A stretch of 64,000 bases of DNA from Lagopus muta (Eukaryota; Chordata; Aves; Galliformes; Phasianidae): NCBI RefSeq assembly GCF_023343835.1, contig NC_064443.1, positions 124,001 through 188,000 on the forward strand. The letters are read 5' to 3'. The stretch's first letter is position 1. The number at the start of each line of letters is the position of its first letter. Positions 18,525-29,981 of this stretch are shown in pieces. The notes beneath the pieces were generated by a model. It saw nothing but the letters and a program-made list of their open reading frames with translations. It had not been told where the DNA came from and searched no databases. A program made the position numbers and the translations under genes.

Positions 18525-19834
18525 CCTCCAAAACAACTTCATTGAAAATCTTTTAACTTGCACTAAGATAAACCTTTTATTAAACTGTTTTGAGAGAAAG
18601 TGTGTGTGCTCATCCACCAGAAAAAGAGGCTTTTTGCATAAGGGGCTTCTCAAATAAAGCTTATGCACAGTTCAATGAGTGCTTTGAAAATTTAGGCTGT
18701 TTAAAATGATTCTGATTTTGTAAGAATCAATTAGTATAGCGTCTACACTTCCTGAACAATTGAACTAACATTGTATTCCTAATAAACATCAATGGAATTT
18801 TAATCAATACACGTGTTGTATGTTTACACAATCCCAACTCACCTTTCTGAAACATTCTTTTGACCTTTCTGATCACAAGAGTATTGCACTGAGTGCAGGT
18901 GTCCAGTGGTGGAAAGGCCTGCCATATTGCTGATGTGTGGTATGAAGCTGGGGTGCTAGACACAACTAGTTCCAGCCCACTGCTCCTCCCTCCTACTGCC
19001 CCACAGGACCCATTAGCCAATGAGCAGGCAACTCAGAGGGAGTGGAGCTCAGAAGAAAGATCGCAGAAAAGAGTGGGAACACCTTGGAAGAAGGTCATGG
19101 AGCAGGTGCTATGTGCCCCCAGCAACGCTCACCCTGCAGCTCCTGAAGAGCGTATGCTGGATCAGGGAGAGGTGTGAGGAGGAAGGGAAAGCGCAGAGGA
19201 GCTACTCTGCGACAGATGAAGGAGTCAGAAACGGAGGGGTGAGGAAGACCTGCTGAGCAGGGGAATGGGATGAAGAAAAGAAATTTATTTTCCCTAAGTC
19301 AAATTAGTTTTACTTCTGAGGTAATATTCCCATGGGCTTTCCCCTCTCTCTCTGGCTTTCTGTGGAGGGGGAGTGAGAGAGAGGCTGAGTGAGTGTCTGG
19401 TGCCCATAAAATCAACACACCAAATACACTGTGGCAAAAGCAATATAAAATCCATATACATTGATTCAGTTGACAAGTTACAGTCTCAGCATCTCGATTA
19501 CTAGGAAGTCAGGTAGATCTTGGTGCATTATACAATAGATGTTCTTACTGATGGTGTTGATTGCCTAAGCAAATTAGGCCTCTGAAGAGAAAATTGTACA
19601 GCTGATAACCTACAAGAACCATAGCAGCAAGCAATAAAGAAAAATTAGCCCACCACTTCCAGAAACTAGTAACAACTCCAAAGAAGAGCAAACTCAGAGA
19701 GACACTGCTCCCTCTGCTGCTAACACTTAAAGAAAAGCACCTTTTCCAATCATTGCTTGCACCTGAGCTCCCTGGGATAGCCTTGACCTCTCCACTAATG
19801 TTCAATCATTGGTTCAGGCTGTGAAGGGATGGAG
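18525..19834. repeat. Inverted duplication 2, left arm
   Basis: Reverse complement of 22840-23067 plus 23824-24902. Outer part pairs as x with 43427-x, inner part as x with 42674-x; the difference is about 755 bp present only on the right. The ERVL abuts its outer edge. Contents are AT-rich with a GC-richer middle (about 18890-19260). No protein domain is recognised in it. Confidence 0.93.
19600..19834 (-). mobile_element. LTR-like segment within arm 2 (tentative)
   Basis: On minus it reads gctcaggtgcaagcaatg, then a TTTAAGTG TATA-like box and gagggagcagtgtctctctg, a layout similar to the ERVL-type LTR at 18207-18524 (AGGTGAAGGCAATT, CTATTTAAG, GAGGGGAAGGATCTCT). Its mirror copy is 22840-23067 on plus. 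Similarity is structural rather than a clean alignment. Confidence 0.35.
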
Positions 19835-22800
19835 CAAGATGTAGTCAACTGATTCAACCTTAATGTGACTGTTCAAGTGCAGTAGATAGAGTCCTTGACT
19901 ACAGCTTGCCCAGCCCTGAGCTTGGCCGTCACAATCACTTAGGCACTACTCCTGGAAAGCTGCTGAGTATGAACTTAGCCTGAGAAGATAGATGGGCTGA
20001 ATTGTCTAATTTTTAACAGATGGACGTGCTGAAACACAGAAGTCTTCGTTATTCTATGGAAAAGGCCTTTCAAAACTGAGGAAGATGTATGAAAAGGAAA
20101 AAAATACGTAAAATTTTCTTTGGCTGTGGGCCACTCAGAACAACTTAGCAATTACAGTTGGTATGTAAGTAATGTGGAATAAGATGAATTTTTTTTTTGA
20201 ATCTGAAGTTTCCAAAGCTTCAGAGATGACATAGATGAAATAGAATTAGAAAAAATGCTTCATGTAAGCAAGAATGAATTTGGTATTCCAAGCACTGTCA
20301 TTCATTGTGGAAAATTCTTGGTGCTCGTGTACCTTAGATATCTCCTGGGGTACTTCCAGATACATGCACTTAGGTACAAGGCCTAGTATCTGCAAACTAA
20401 TGAAGATCACTTAGTTCAGGCACTGGAACCTAGCAAAAAGCTATGAAATCAACCTTAATAAAATAGACGAACTCCACAATGATCAACTGTTAGGATTCTA
20501 ACAGGCTTTTATAACAAGTCTTTGTCTTGGATGCAGAAAATACCTTTGGAAAAGACAGATGGGAGGCTATCTGACTGATTTGTGAGAAGAGTCAAAATGT
20601 GCTATGAGAAGGGATTTCCTCCAGTGTGACCCGCTGCACTGATGTCCAAGCTGCAGCTCATTTCAGAAGTGTTGCTGAGCTCCTTCATGGTGCTTTGGGA
20701 CAGCTTTTCCTTATCTGAAACCACTCATCAATGATACCAAGGGTCTAACTAACTTGCATTGCTTTCCAATACCTGCGTACTGAACAAACTCAATTACATG
20801 AACTTGATTTCTCTTCATTCTTTAGAGATAATGCGATAGGAAAATCTTGGAGTCAGCTAAAAGGATCCCATTCACCCCTGTGAGCGTAGGTGTTGCTATC
20901 CACATTTCTTAGATAACGACAGATTGCTGTGAATTGCAGTTATTCAGGATAAGACAGCTATTACACTGCCCAGACTGGCTCCTATTGCACTGTAGACCTC
21001 AGTGTTTTTGCAACATTGTGTGTCCCGCTGCTGACAGCACTTTGCTATATTCAAGATGAACCTTCTTTTGAGTGCAGTGATACCATGGGTTTCATATTGC
21101 TTTACCCCAGTCTATGCACATCTGATTGCTGTTGTGGGCTTTTCCCTGTACAGGTTTGATTTCACACACCTGTATCTACCTGTATTACATTGTACAAAAC
21201 CTTTTGCTTGGAGAGTAATAAATGACTTTACCCCGGAAAGAACAGAAATATTCCTTCCTTCCTTCCTTCCTCCCTCACTTACTGCTTTGGCTTATTATTG
21301 AAATGCAGATCTCCTACAGGTCTTATTTCAAGTCTTTCAAATATTCTCTAGAATACTTGTCATTAATTTATGGTATTCCTTTGTTGCCCACATTCTATTT
21401 CTTATATGGAGCTGGCCTCAGTATGAGCCTTGAGAGATTGCCATCCAGGAGCATTAAAGAGGTTTTAAATCCCTTAATGTTCAGTGCTTTAAAAAGTATT
21501 TTATGATAAGGCAATTAAAAATGACATGCTGCAGAAAGTAACAGGATCCCAGAGTGTGTTACAGGGATGGCTCAGCAGAAAATGAGCACTCTGTCCAATT
21601 TCTCCCCTTGGCCTCTGCTTATCTCATAAAAACTGTAACTTTCAAAAAATAAAGGAAGCAACCCAGATCTCTGCTGGGTTGAAGGATGATGTTTTGTTGC
21701 AGGGTGGAAAGTTGCAAGTTCTGAGAAAACAATGACCGTTGAAAGGGGTCCGTTCATGGTGCAGGAAATCTGATTTCTGGAGCTGTGTGTGCATGTGTGT
21801 TCTCACTTCACAACTGCTTCCAGATAATGGGGCTACCAACTCAGGCAGGAATGGTAGGGCTGTCATCCTTAGTCTAAAGTTCAGATCTTCTTTCTGCCTT
21901 GTTATAGTTCCTTTGAGGTGTTTGTAGCAATGGTCATGGTGTTCTCTGTTTGGCTGCAACTCTGACTAAATGGAATCGAATGATGAAGGAAAATACAGAA
22001 GCTGGTATTCTCTGGGCAAATTTGCCTGCCAAATCCACCTTTAGCAGAAGAAAGATGTGGTTTTTCAGAACTCAGGAGAGCTGTACCCGCAAACACTACA
22101 GGCATATTTGATGAGCTTGCATTCCCCTTCCGTTGAATCAAAAACCTGGGCTAAGAAGGAATGTTCCATGTAGGGAGAAGAAGATGATAGAACGTGTTCC
22201 TTTCAAGGCTCGCTTGGGAAATGTCAGGTCTTTCTGAAGGCACCATTCAGCCACGGGCCTTTTTTGCCAAGAAAGTAACAAGACAGGCAGCGCTGCAGAA
22301 CTGAGTATTCTCCATGGATTTACTCATCGCCTGAACTAGACTGTGGCAATTGTCTTCATGATCATCAGCATATAGTTAAAAGGGAGCAGCTGACAAAGGG
22401 AAGGGCATACCAGTGAGTCTTTCCATTTTGAAAGATGTTCATGTAGTCCATGCTCAGCCACGGGCCTTTGTACTACTCCCCTTGAGGCTGTGAAGTCCAC
22501 AGGACCACGGGTAGGAGCATCAACACTTGAGCGTGCTTCAGTGTCTACGAGGGTATGTCATGACACCAGGTGGTGGAGTGCTGAAATTCTGGGAGCCAGT
22601 GAACCCAAACCCAAACTGAAGAAGATAAGCCTCCAGAAGGAACAGCAACTACTGTTCCAACAGAACCATAAGAAGACCGCCAACAATCACCTTGCAACAA
22701 TCGCCTGTCAATCACTTCACTGATAGGTACTGTACCTGCATCATGAAGCACGTTGTACTTCATGTTTCCCAAACAGCAAGAGTTTTCCCCTGACCTACTC

Positions 22801-22839
22801 ACTCTTGGGTTCAGGCTGTGACCTGGCAACTCTGCTGCA
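19835..22839. other. Loop of inverted duplication 2; no gene recognised
   Basis: 3.0 kb AT-rich, apparently unique sequence. Includes the second 35 bp repeat at 19848-19882 and a short TTCC tract near 21250-21280. No exons, domains or LINE sequence recognised. The stretch 22480-22740 has a longer open frame without a known motif. Confidence 0.5.
19848..19882 (+). repeat. 35 bp direct repeat, right copy
   Basis: Identical to 18033-18067; it starts 13 bp inside the loop of inverted duplication 2. Confidence 0.9.
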
Positions 22840-24902
22840 CTCCATCCCTTCACAGCCTGAACCAATGATTGAACATTAGTGGAGAGGTCAAGGCTATCCC
22901 AGGGAGCTCAGGTGCAAGCAATGATTGGAAAAGGTGCTTTTCTTTAAGTGTTAGCAGCAGAGGGAGCAGTGTCTCTCTGAGTTTGCTCTTCTTTGGAGTT
23001 GTTACTAGTTTCTGGAAGTGGTGGGCTAACTTTTCTTTATTGCCTGCTGCTATGGTTCTTGTAGGTTATGTATGGTTCCCTGTTAGGTATGGTCATATGG
23101 TCTTGTATGGTTTCTTGCTATGATGCTTATATCCCATTAGAAAGCACTGTCATTACATTCTTTTGCCCCGTGACTTTGTTTAAAATATTTTCTTCAGGAG
23201 ACAGCCTTTTCTCAGTTCTGTTGCTTTATTTGTCAATGCTGCTCTGCAAACCTTGCTGTGACTCTGGACTAGGCCTGGCCACTCATCAGGGTAGAGCTGC
23301 TGCCATGATAGACACAGCTGTAGGGGGTGCAAGTTGAGTTGGGATACACGTAGCATGTGGGTTACAGGTTGTGTATGCCTGAGTATCTAATTCACACTGA
23401 AATGTCTTGGCTGTATGCATGTGGTGGCTGGAATCCACCTTTGTGGATTGTAGAAGTAAAGTTCAGAGCCAGAAAGTAAGGGAACGCAAAATGATGACAC
23501 AAAGAAGAAATGATCGATGGAAAATTAATTGTTACAGATGTTCTTTGATCCTGGAAAATCATAAAAATAGTCCTGGGGGGCAGGGGGAGGGTAGAAAAAA
23601 AAACAGGTGACTGTCAAAATGTTAGCTAAATACACTAAACACTAATACGCCTGTATATACGTATGTATATATACAGGTATGTAATATACGTGTAGTGGAA
23701 TACTGTTGAGAAGATACATCCTCTATTGTCACACCACCAGCATCGGCCTCTGATATGGTGGACGAATATAATCAAATAGGAGACGTTACTGTTGAAGCAG
23801 ACCTCATACATACACATTGAATCAGCTGTACAATTTTCTCTTCAGAGGCCTAATTTGCTTAGGCAATCAACACCATCAGTAAGAACATCTATTGTATAAT
23901 GCACCAAGATCTACCTGACTTCCTAGTAATCGAGATGCTGAGACTGTAACTTGTCAACTGAATCAATGTATATGGATTTTATATTGCTTTTGCCACAGTG
24001 TATTTGGTGTGTTGATTTTATGGGCACCAGACACTCACTCAGCCTCTCTCTCACTCCCCCTCCACAGAAAGCCAGAGAGAGAGGGGAAAGCCCATGGGAA
24101 TATTACCTCAGAAGTAAAACTAATTTGACTTAGGGAAAATAAATTTCTTTTCTTCATCCCATTCCCCTGCTCAGCAGGTCTTCCTCACCCCTCCGTTTCT
24201 GACTCCTTCATCTGTCGCAGAGTAGCTCCTCTGCGCTTTCCCTTCCTCCTCACACCTCTCCCTGATCCAGCATACGCTCTTCAGGAGCTGCAGGGTGAGC
24301 GTTGCTGGGGGCACATAGCACCTGCTCCATGACCTTCTTCCAAGGTGTTCCCACTCTTTTCTGCGATCTTTCTTCTGAGCTCCACTCCCTCTGAGTTGCC
24401 TGCTCATTGGCTAATGGGTCCTGTGGGGCAGTAGGAGGGAGGAGCAGTGGGCTGGAACTAGTTGTGTCTAGCACCCCAGCTTCATACCACACATCAGCAA
24501 TATGGCAGGCCTTTCCACCACTGGACACCTGCACTCAGTGCAATACTCTTGTGATCAGAAAGGTCAAAAGAATGTTTCAGAAAGGTGAGTTGGGATTGTG
24601 TAAACATACAACACGTGTATTGATTAAAATTCCATTGATGTTTATTAGGAATACAATGTTAGTTCAATTGTTCAGGAAGTGTAGACGCTATACTAATTGA
24701 TTCTTACAAAATCAGAATCATTTTAAACAGCCTAAATTTTCAAAGCACTCATTGAACTGTGCATAAGCTTTACTTGAGAAGCCCCTTATGCAAAAAGCCG
24801 CTTTTTCTGGTGGATGAGCACACACATTTTCTCTCAAAACAGTTTAATAAAAGGTTTATCTTAGTGCAAGTTAAAAGATTTTCAATGAAGTTGTTTTGGA
24901 GG
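22840..24902. repeat. Inverted duplication 2, right arm
   Basis: Reverse complement of 18525-19834, interrupted by 23068-23823, which is absent from the left arm. Few other differences (for example aaaagcggcttttt against aaaagaggcttttt). Beyond 24902 the sequence continues uninterrupted (ggaggttatttttcttacc) where the left arm has the ERVL LTR. Confidence 0.93.
23068..23823. other. 755 bp segment present only in right arm 2
   Basis: Lies between aggttat and cagctgtac, which are adjacent in the left arm. No terminal repeats or target duplication were seen, only AT at the joints, so a deletion from the left arm is as likely as an insertion here. It includes an AT-rich imperfect palindrome (tatacgtatgtatatataca, about 23655) and no recognisable gene. 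Confidence 0.8.
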
Positions 24903-25841
24903 TTATTTTTCTTACCAGACAGTGGCATGAAGATGTTGATTGGCTTTTTACTGTGTAGCTTACTGTGCAGATGCTAGGTGGGAGCCTGCTCAGTATCTTT
25001 CTTTGTATTCAATTTGCAGTGTCATTAGGGGACATACAACACCATGTATCTTTAAACTTTCTCAGCCACCAGCCATTTTTTTTCTTCATGAATTTTCAGT
25101 TATTCTCAACGTATTTGGAGCACATAGTAATGGGAATGTCTGATATCTTTTTATCCAACGGTTGTTTAACCCATAGTGAAATCACTTACCTGCATGAATG
25201 TTGTTCCTAGATGATGTTGCATATTAACAGGAGTAAGAGGTAAAAACATCAGTAAAATGCAAGATATTTCATGGTAAAATCAGCAAACACTCCAGGCATA
25301 GCAATTATAGCCTGATTATTCTCTGGAAACATGGACATATGCATGAAACATATATATACATGAAACAATTCTATTAAGCGTGTTAAAATAACTGAAAGCA
25401 GATTTGTCCCAAGAAAACATATGTAACTAAGCTTCTGCTTGGCTTTAAGATGCACACGCATTATTTCTTTGACTTGCAAAGGCAAGCATGTGTGATACTT
25501 TACTGAGTACTGAGTTATTTCAGCTTTCTGGGAGCTGTATACTAATGCTGTGTTGTCAGAAGTCTTCTGAAATGAGGGTTTGATACTCCGACATCAGTAA
25601 ACAGCATAGTGCTACTGATCTGTAACCTCTCAGCAGCAAAATGGAGAAATCCATGTAATCGATTCAGTGTCTGTGAGGAGAAGCAACACCTTTTAATACA
25701 CCTCCTCAGAGAGCTGGAAGAAAAAATAGACAAATTTTATTTTACCTGCTTCATCAAAGTACATACAATGGCATTTGTTTGAGAGAAGAATGAACTCTTT
25801 TATATTTCAGATGGAAGGACAGAACCTGCCTGTACAAATCT
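24903..25841. other. No recognised feature
   Basis: AT-rich sequence. Short open frames only; no repeat family recognised. Confidence 0.45.
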
Positions 25842-26048
25842 AGATGAATACATGGCAGAATACCTTACCCATGAGCATAACTCTTTTCTTAAAAGCGCAA
25901 CTTTTGACACTCTTGACAGCAATACCTGAAATGCAGTTTGTGAGTCTTGGAAAAGGAAGGCAGACGGAAAAAAGACACCATTTAGTCTGGATTTGATTAA
26001 CATTAGTCTGTTGCTCTCAGTTGGTTGCAGAACTTAATTTCTACAATG
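25842..26048 (+). repeat. Direct repeat B, copy 1
   Basis: About 207 bp (from gatgaatacatggcagaata to cttaatttctacaatgaca) recurring at 60062-60272 in the same orientation with roughly 5% differences. No coding content; family unknown. Confidence 0.9.
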
Positions 26049-28455
26049 ACAGGGGGAGTCACTGACACTTGACATCATATCTCTTTGAAATTCTAGGCCC
26101 CTTTCAGTCAAATTTGGCAGAGAGGAAAGAGTTTTGAAAATTTTTTTTTTTTTTTAATTTATTGAAGATGATAATGATCCAGTTGTAGCAATAACATATT
26201 TCCATTTGAAAAGTGAGTCATAGTGGTATTCCCCAAGATCTATTTTTGAGCGTTTTTCAGACTTCACATATAGGAACTTCCTACCAGGTCAGTGACAGGT
26301 GAACACAGCTCCAACAGATAGCAGATCTTTGTGAAGGATAAAATGCACACAAGGCATGCGATTCTGAAGTTCAAAGGAGATTTCAAATGGTTGTATTTCA
26401 GTATGCTTAAATAATGTTCTACCTATTCTGCACTTCCTTAGAAAAATCTAAAATCTATTTTTCAGTAATTATCTTGTTTTCATTGAAGAAGACCTTCCAA
26501 TAATTCATAAGCTTGACCTTCATTATCCCGTGTTCATTTTTATAGTTCCTCATTGCAGAAAACTGATGTGGCCCAATTTCACTAGCCATGACAACACTGA
26601 GCAGACTCATCTGTGCTAATAGACACAGCCACAAAGGGGTGCAGAGTTCAGTTGACAGCTACATCCTAGCACAATAATGGTAATCAGGATACTGTAGGAA
26701 CAAAGTAGTTATCTCCAAATTGTACAAGGTATCAGCACTTTTTCCTCACTTCTAAAGCCTCCTCCTACTTCTGTTTACATTGCCTGACCTCTGTGAATTT
26801 GACAACTACTGCCAGTACACACACACACACGCAGAAGGGTAATCAGATGAGTGTACTAGGCTTGTGAGATTTCTAATAATGTCTCTTACCCATTCTCCAG
26901 GGAAACCAAAGACTTCCCGGTGTGTTGGATCTGGTTTACATATCAGGCCCTCTTTTTGCCTCGGAAGGTTGTCACCTAGAGCAACAGCCCTTCTTTTTTG
27001 TCTTGATGGAGGAGCTCACAATATGGGAGACAGGTTGACTATCTCAGGTGACCCTCCAGCCTCTTTCTCTTCCTTTCATATCTCAGAAAAAATATGTCAT
27101 TTATATTTGCATTAAAGGACAATTTTTCATTTTTTGTATCATCAGTAGCACTGGGACTTAGCATTACCTTTTGGGCTTTTGATGACCTAGAGTATAAAGA
27201 TATCTTTCCTTCAAGTATTTCTGATGTACAGTAAAATCAAATATTTTCCTTTGAGCTGTTTTAAAAGAGTTTGGCAGCATTGAATGTTTTTTGGTACTCA
27301 ATCCAGTTCTTTGATCTTCCTCCAACATTACCTAATTCTGTTTGTAAGTTGTTGTGTTTAAGTGGAAAGAACTGACTTGTGGATAAGACAAAGCAGTACT
27401 CCCCTAGCATCTGATTCACCAACTGCTCTTGCATACATGCAGTTTCTCCAAAGGCAATAAAGGATTACATATTTTCTATGGATATTTTCTAGGAGAATTC
27501 TTTTTTTGCCTTCGAATATACAAAATCTGAACATCCATGCTGCTTGTGATTTCATGCTCCTTCTGAAAATTCTTGCTTTTTTCCAGACGAGAAAACGTAT
27601 ATTTGTGTGATCCGTGTTGTATTATTTTTAGATAAAGTGATGACCGTTAGTCTACTCAGTAAGACTGACATTCACTACCTAATTTTTCCATAAGAGCGCA
27701 ATCCTTATTCTTGAGATGTAGTTAATATAGCAAGGCTAGAAATGATGGAAGCCACACCGAGCTTGGTCACTACTTTAAAGGTATCATTTTAAATCATATG
27801 TATTGAAAGTGAAAATGCCTAGTCATTTCTGTAAGCTACTTGAGCTTATTTTGATAGCATACGTTTAAAGCGTTGATCGGAATGATCTTTTGTAAAATCT
27901 GGTGATATTCAGAAGGCAGACACCTTTGAAGTCTATAGAATAATATCACTTAGTTATACCAGTTATTAATCCACGTTTGCTCACGTTACTCATCCTTCTA
28001 ACTGAAGGTTGGGTTTCATTATATTATTGAAGTTAAGGGAAATCAAGTAAAATTGATTTTCAAATGGATTCTAAGATTTCATTTGTGTTTTTAATCCCTC
28101 TTTCTAGGAAGACATCATGTCAAGTGATGCAGTTTTACACAGTAGATTGAGGCCATGATCTTGGCTTTATAAACAAATACAGCAACAGTGGTAGTGAGAA
28201 TCCATGATTTTATTTTCATGCAGCTTGAATGGCCTTTTCCTACTTTTATTTCATTATTATTACTATTTATTTTGATCATTTTTATTTATTTATTTTTTTA
28301 ATTTATGCAAGTTCTGAAAATAATCAACTGGTTTTCCTTGGCCAAAACAAAACACCATGAGGTTTCCCTCAGGTGGCCATGGCCTCTTAATTGTTTGTTA
28401 CTACTAGTGGCTTCTTCTCTACTAATCAGTTTGTAGATGACCTGTTGAAGAATAA
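26049..28455. other. No recognised gene; unique AT-rich DNA
   Basis: Contains a T run (26142-26156), an (AC)n of 7 units near 26817-26830, and T/A-rich simple sequence near 28240-28310. Nothing else recognised. Confidence 0.45.
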
Positions 28456-29275
28456 TGAGGTTTCCTTAGTTGAGTGAAGTATCAGAATATCAGTGAAAAG
28501 GTGTCTGTAGTAAATCTTTCTCATATTTGCATTAAAGATCATAATACAAACAGATTTCTGAGATGGACATATACTGAAGTCACTTGGAAGCAGACACACA
28601 AACAGAACAACCAAGCTTAAACGACCAACTCAGCCCTCCCAAAACCCCCTGTCACACACCCCCTCCCCCCCCAAAACAAAACAAAACAAAACAAAACAAA
28701 ACCAAAAGCAACAGCCATACTGATAGACAGACAAACAAAAATAAAAACAAAAACAAAAAAAGAAAGAAAAAAGAAACGAAGGACAAGAAAACAACACACA
28801 CAATGAAAACTACGAAAATGACAATGAGAGATACAGAATGATGGGGAAGAAAACTGTCAGCAATACCTGTAGACAGTATCTTCTAGAACTGACAATGCAA
28901 GGGCAGATATACATATGCAATAATAACACCAAAAACAAGATCACTACTGCATTATAATTCATAAGCCATTCTCTTCTCTGAGGCAGTTCTTTTGTTTATT
29001 ACATAATCCTGGAATGCAATGAAATAGCAAGTATCAACTAGTAAGAGTGTTACACTATCTCCAGCTCTAAAATTAGACTCCTTATCTGGTTTGGACTAAC
29101 GGGCTTACAGCAGGTCAGAAAAAGACTTGTGTAAATACTAAGGACAGAGAACTTTCTAAAAAGTAAGCAGCTAATCAGCAGTATTTAACCTGCAGGAAAA
29201 AAAAATTATATGCTTTACTGTGCTTTGACTAATCATAGAAATATTTATAAGGCCCCATCCATACAGAATTCAGAG
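28456..29275 (+). repeat. Direct repeat A, copy 2 (longer version)
   Basis: 28456-28542 and 29062-29275 match 17711-18003. The 520 bp between are present only here and contain the A-rich (AAAAC)n region. Confidence 0.88.
28672..28702 (+). repeat. (AAAAC)n microsatellite
   Basis: Six to seven ACAAA-type pentamers, followed by about 60 bp of A-rich simple sequence to 28780. Confidence 0.9.
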
Positions 29276-29354
29276 ATTTACAGTACAAGGTAGTAAGAAT
29301 CCCAAATGAATTTTGGTCCTTTTCTCAGAGCTGAAGTTAGAAAAGCACAGGACT

Positions 29355-29530
29355 GGGCTCCCCAGGGAGGTGGTTGAGTCACCATCCCTGGATGTTTTAA
29401 AATCCGTTTGGATGCGGTGCTCAGGAACATGATTTAGTAGAGGGTTGTTAGAGCAAAAGTAGTGTGGTTAGGTTATGGTTGGATTTGATGATTTTTCAGG
29501 TCTTTTCCAACCTGAGTGATTCTATGAGTG
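29355..29530 (+). mobile_element. CR1 LINE 3' end
   Basis: ctccccagggaggtggttga, then tggatttgatgatttttcag, gtcttttccaacctgagtga and ttctatgag are the CR1 3' UTR and terminus. Only about 175 bp remain, the usual severe 5' truncation. Confidence 0.88.
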
Positions 29531-29981
29531 TAAGTGAGAAAACGACCTGCCAGAAATCACCAAACATACATAGAAATTGTCTGTAGCTCTGTCAAGGGTT
29601 GAAGCCTAGCAAGAAACCTTTTTTAACGTCTTTGACCTATTTCTGAAAACTTTCTGAATTCTGCCCCTCCTCCATTCTTTACATAGCTACAATGTATTAG
29701 CCAGCTATGATTATCTCAAATTTCTTTTTGTACTGTTTGTACTTGCTACAGTTTTCCAGAGCACTTTGTGTATAAAACCTAAGTAGATAATCCTCACTGT
29801 AAGGGGCTATGAGTCCTTTCCATTTTGATTGGAGAAGGTAAAGCCATGGAGATATTTTATTTAATTTAGGATTATCAATTTATGATCAGATATGATACAA
29901 ACTATGGAACACTTACAAAGCTTTGCTTTCTGTGCTTTGATTGCTTCTGCATTTGCCACAACTCTCTGTCCTTATTACTCT
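29531..29981. other. No recognised feature
   Basis: AT-rich sequence between a CR1 tail and the satellite block. Confidence 0.4.
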
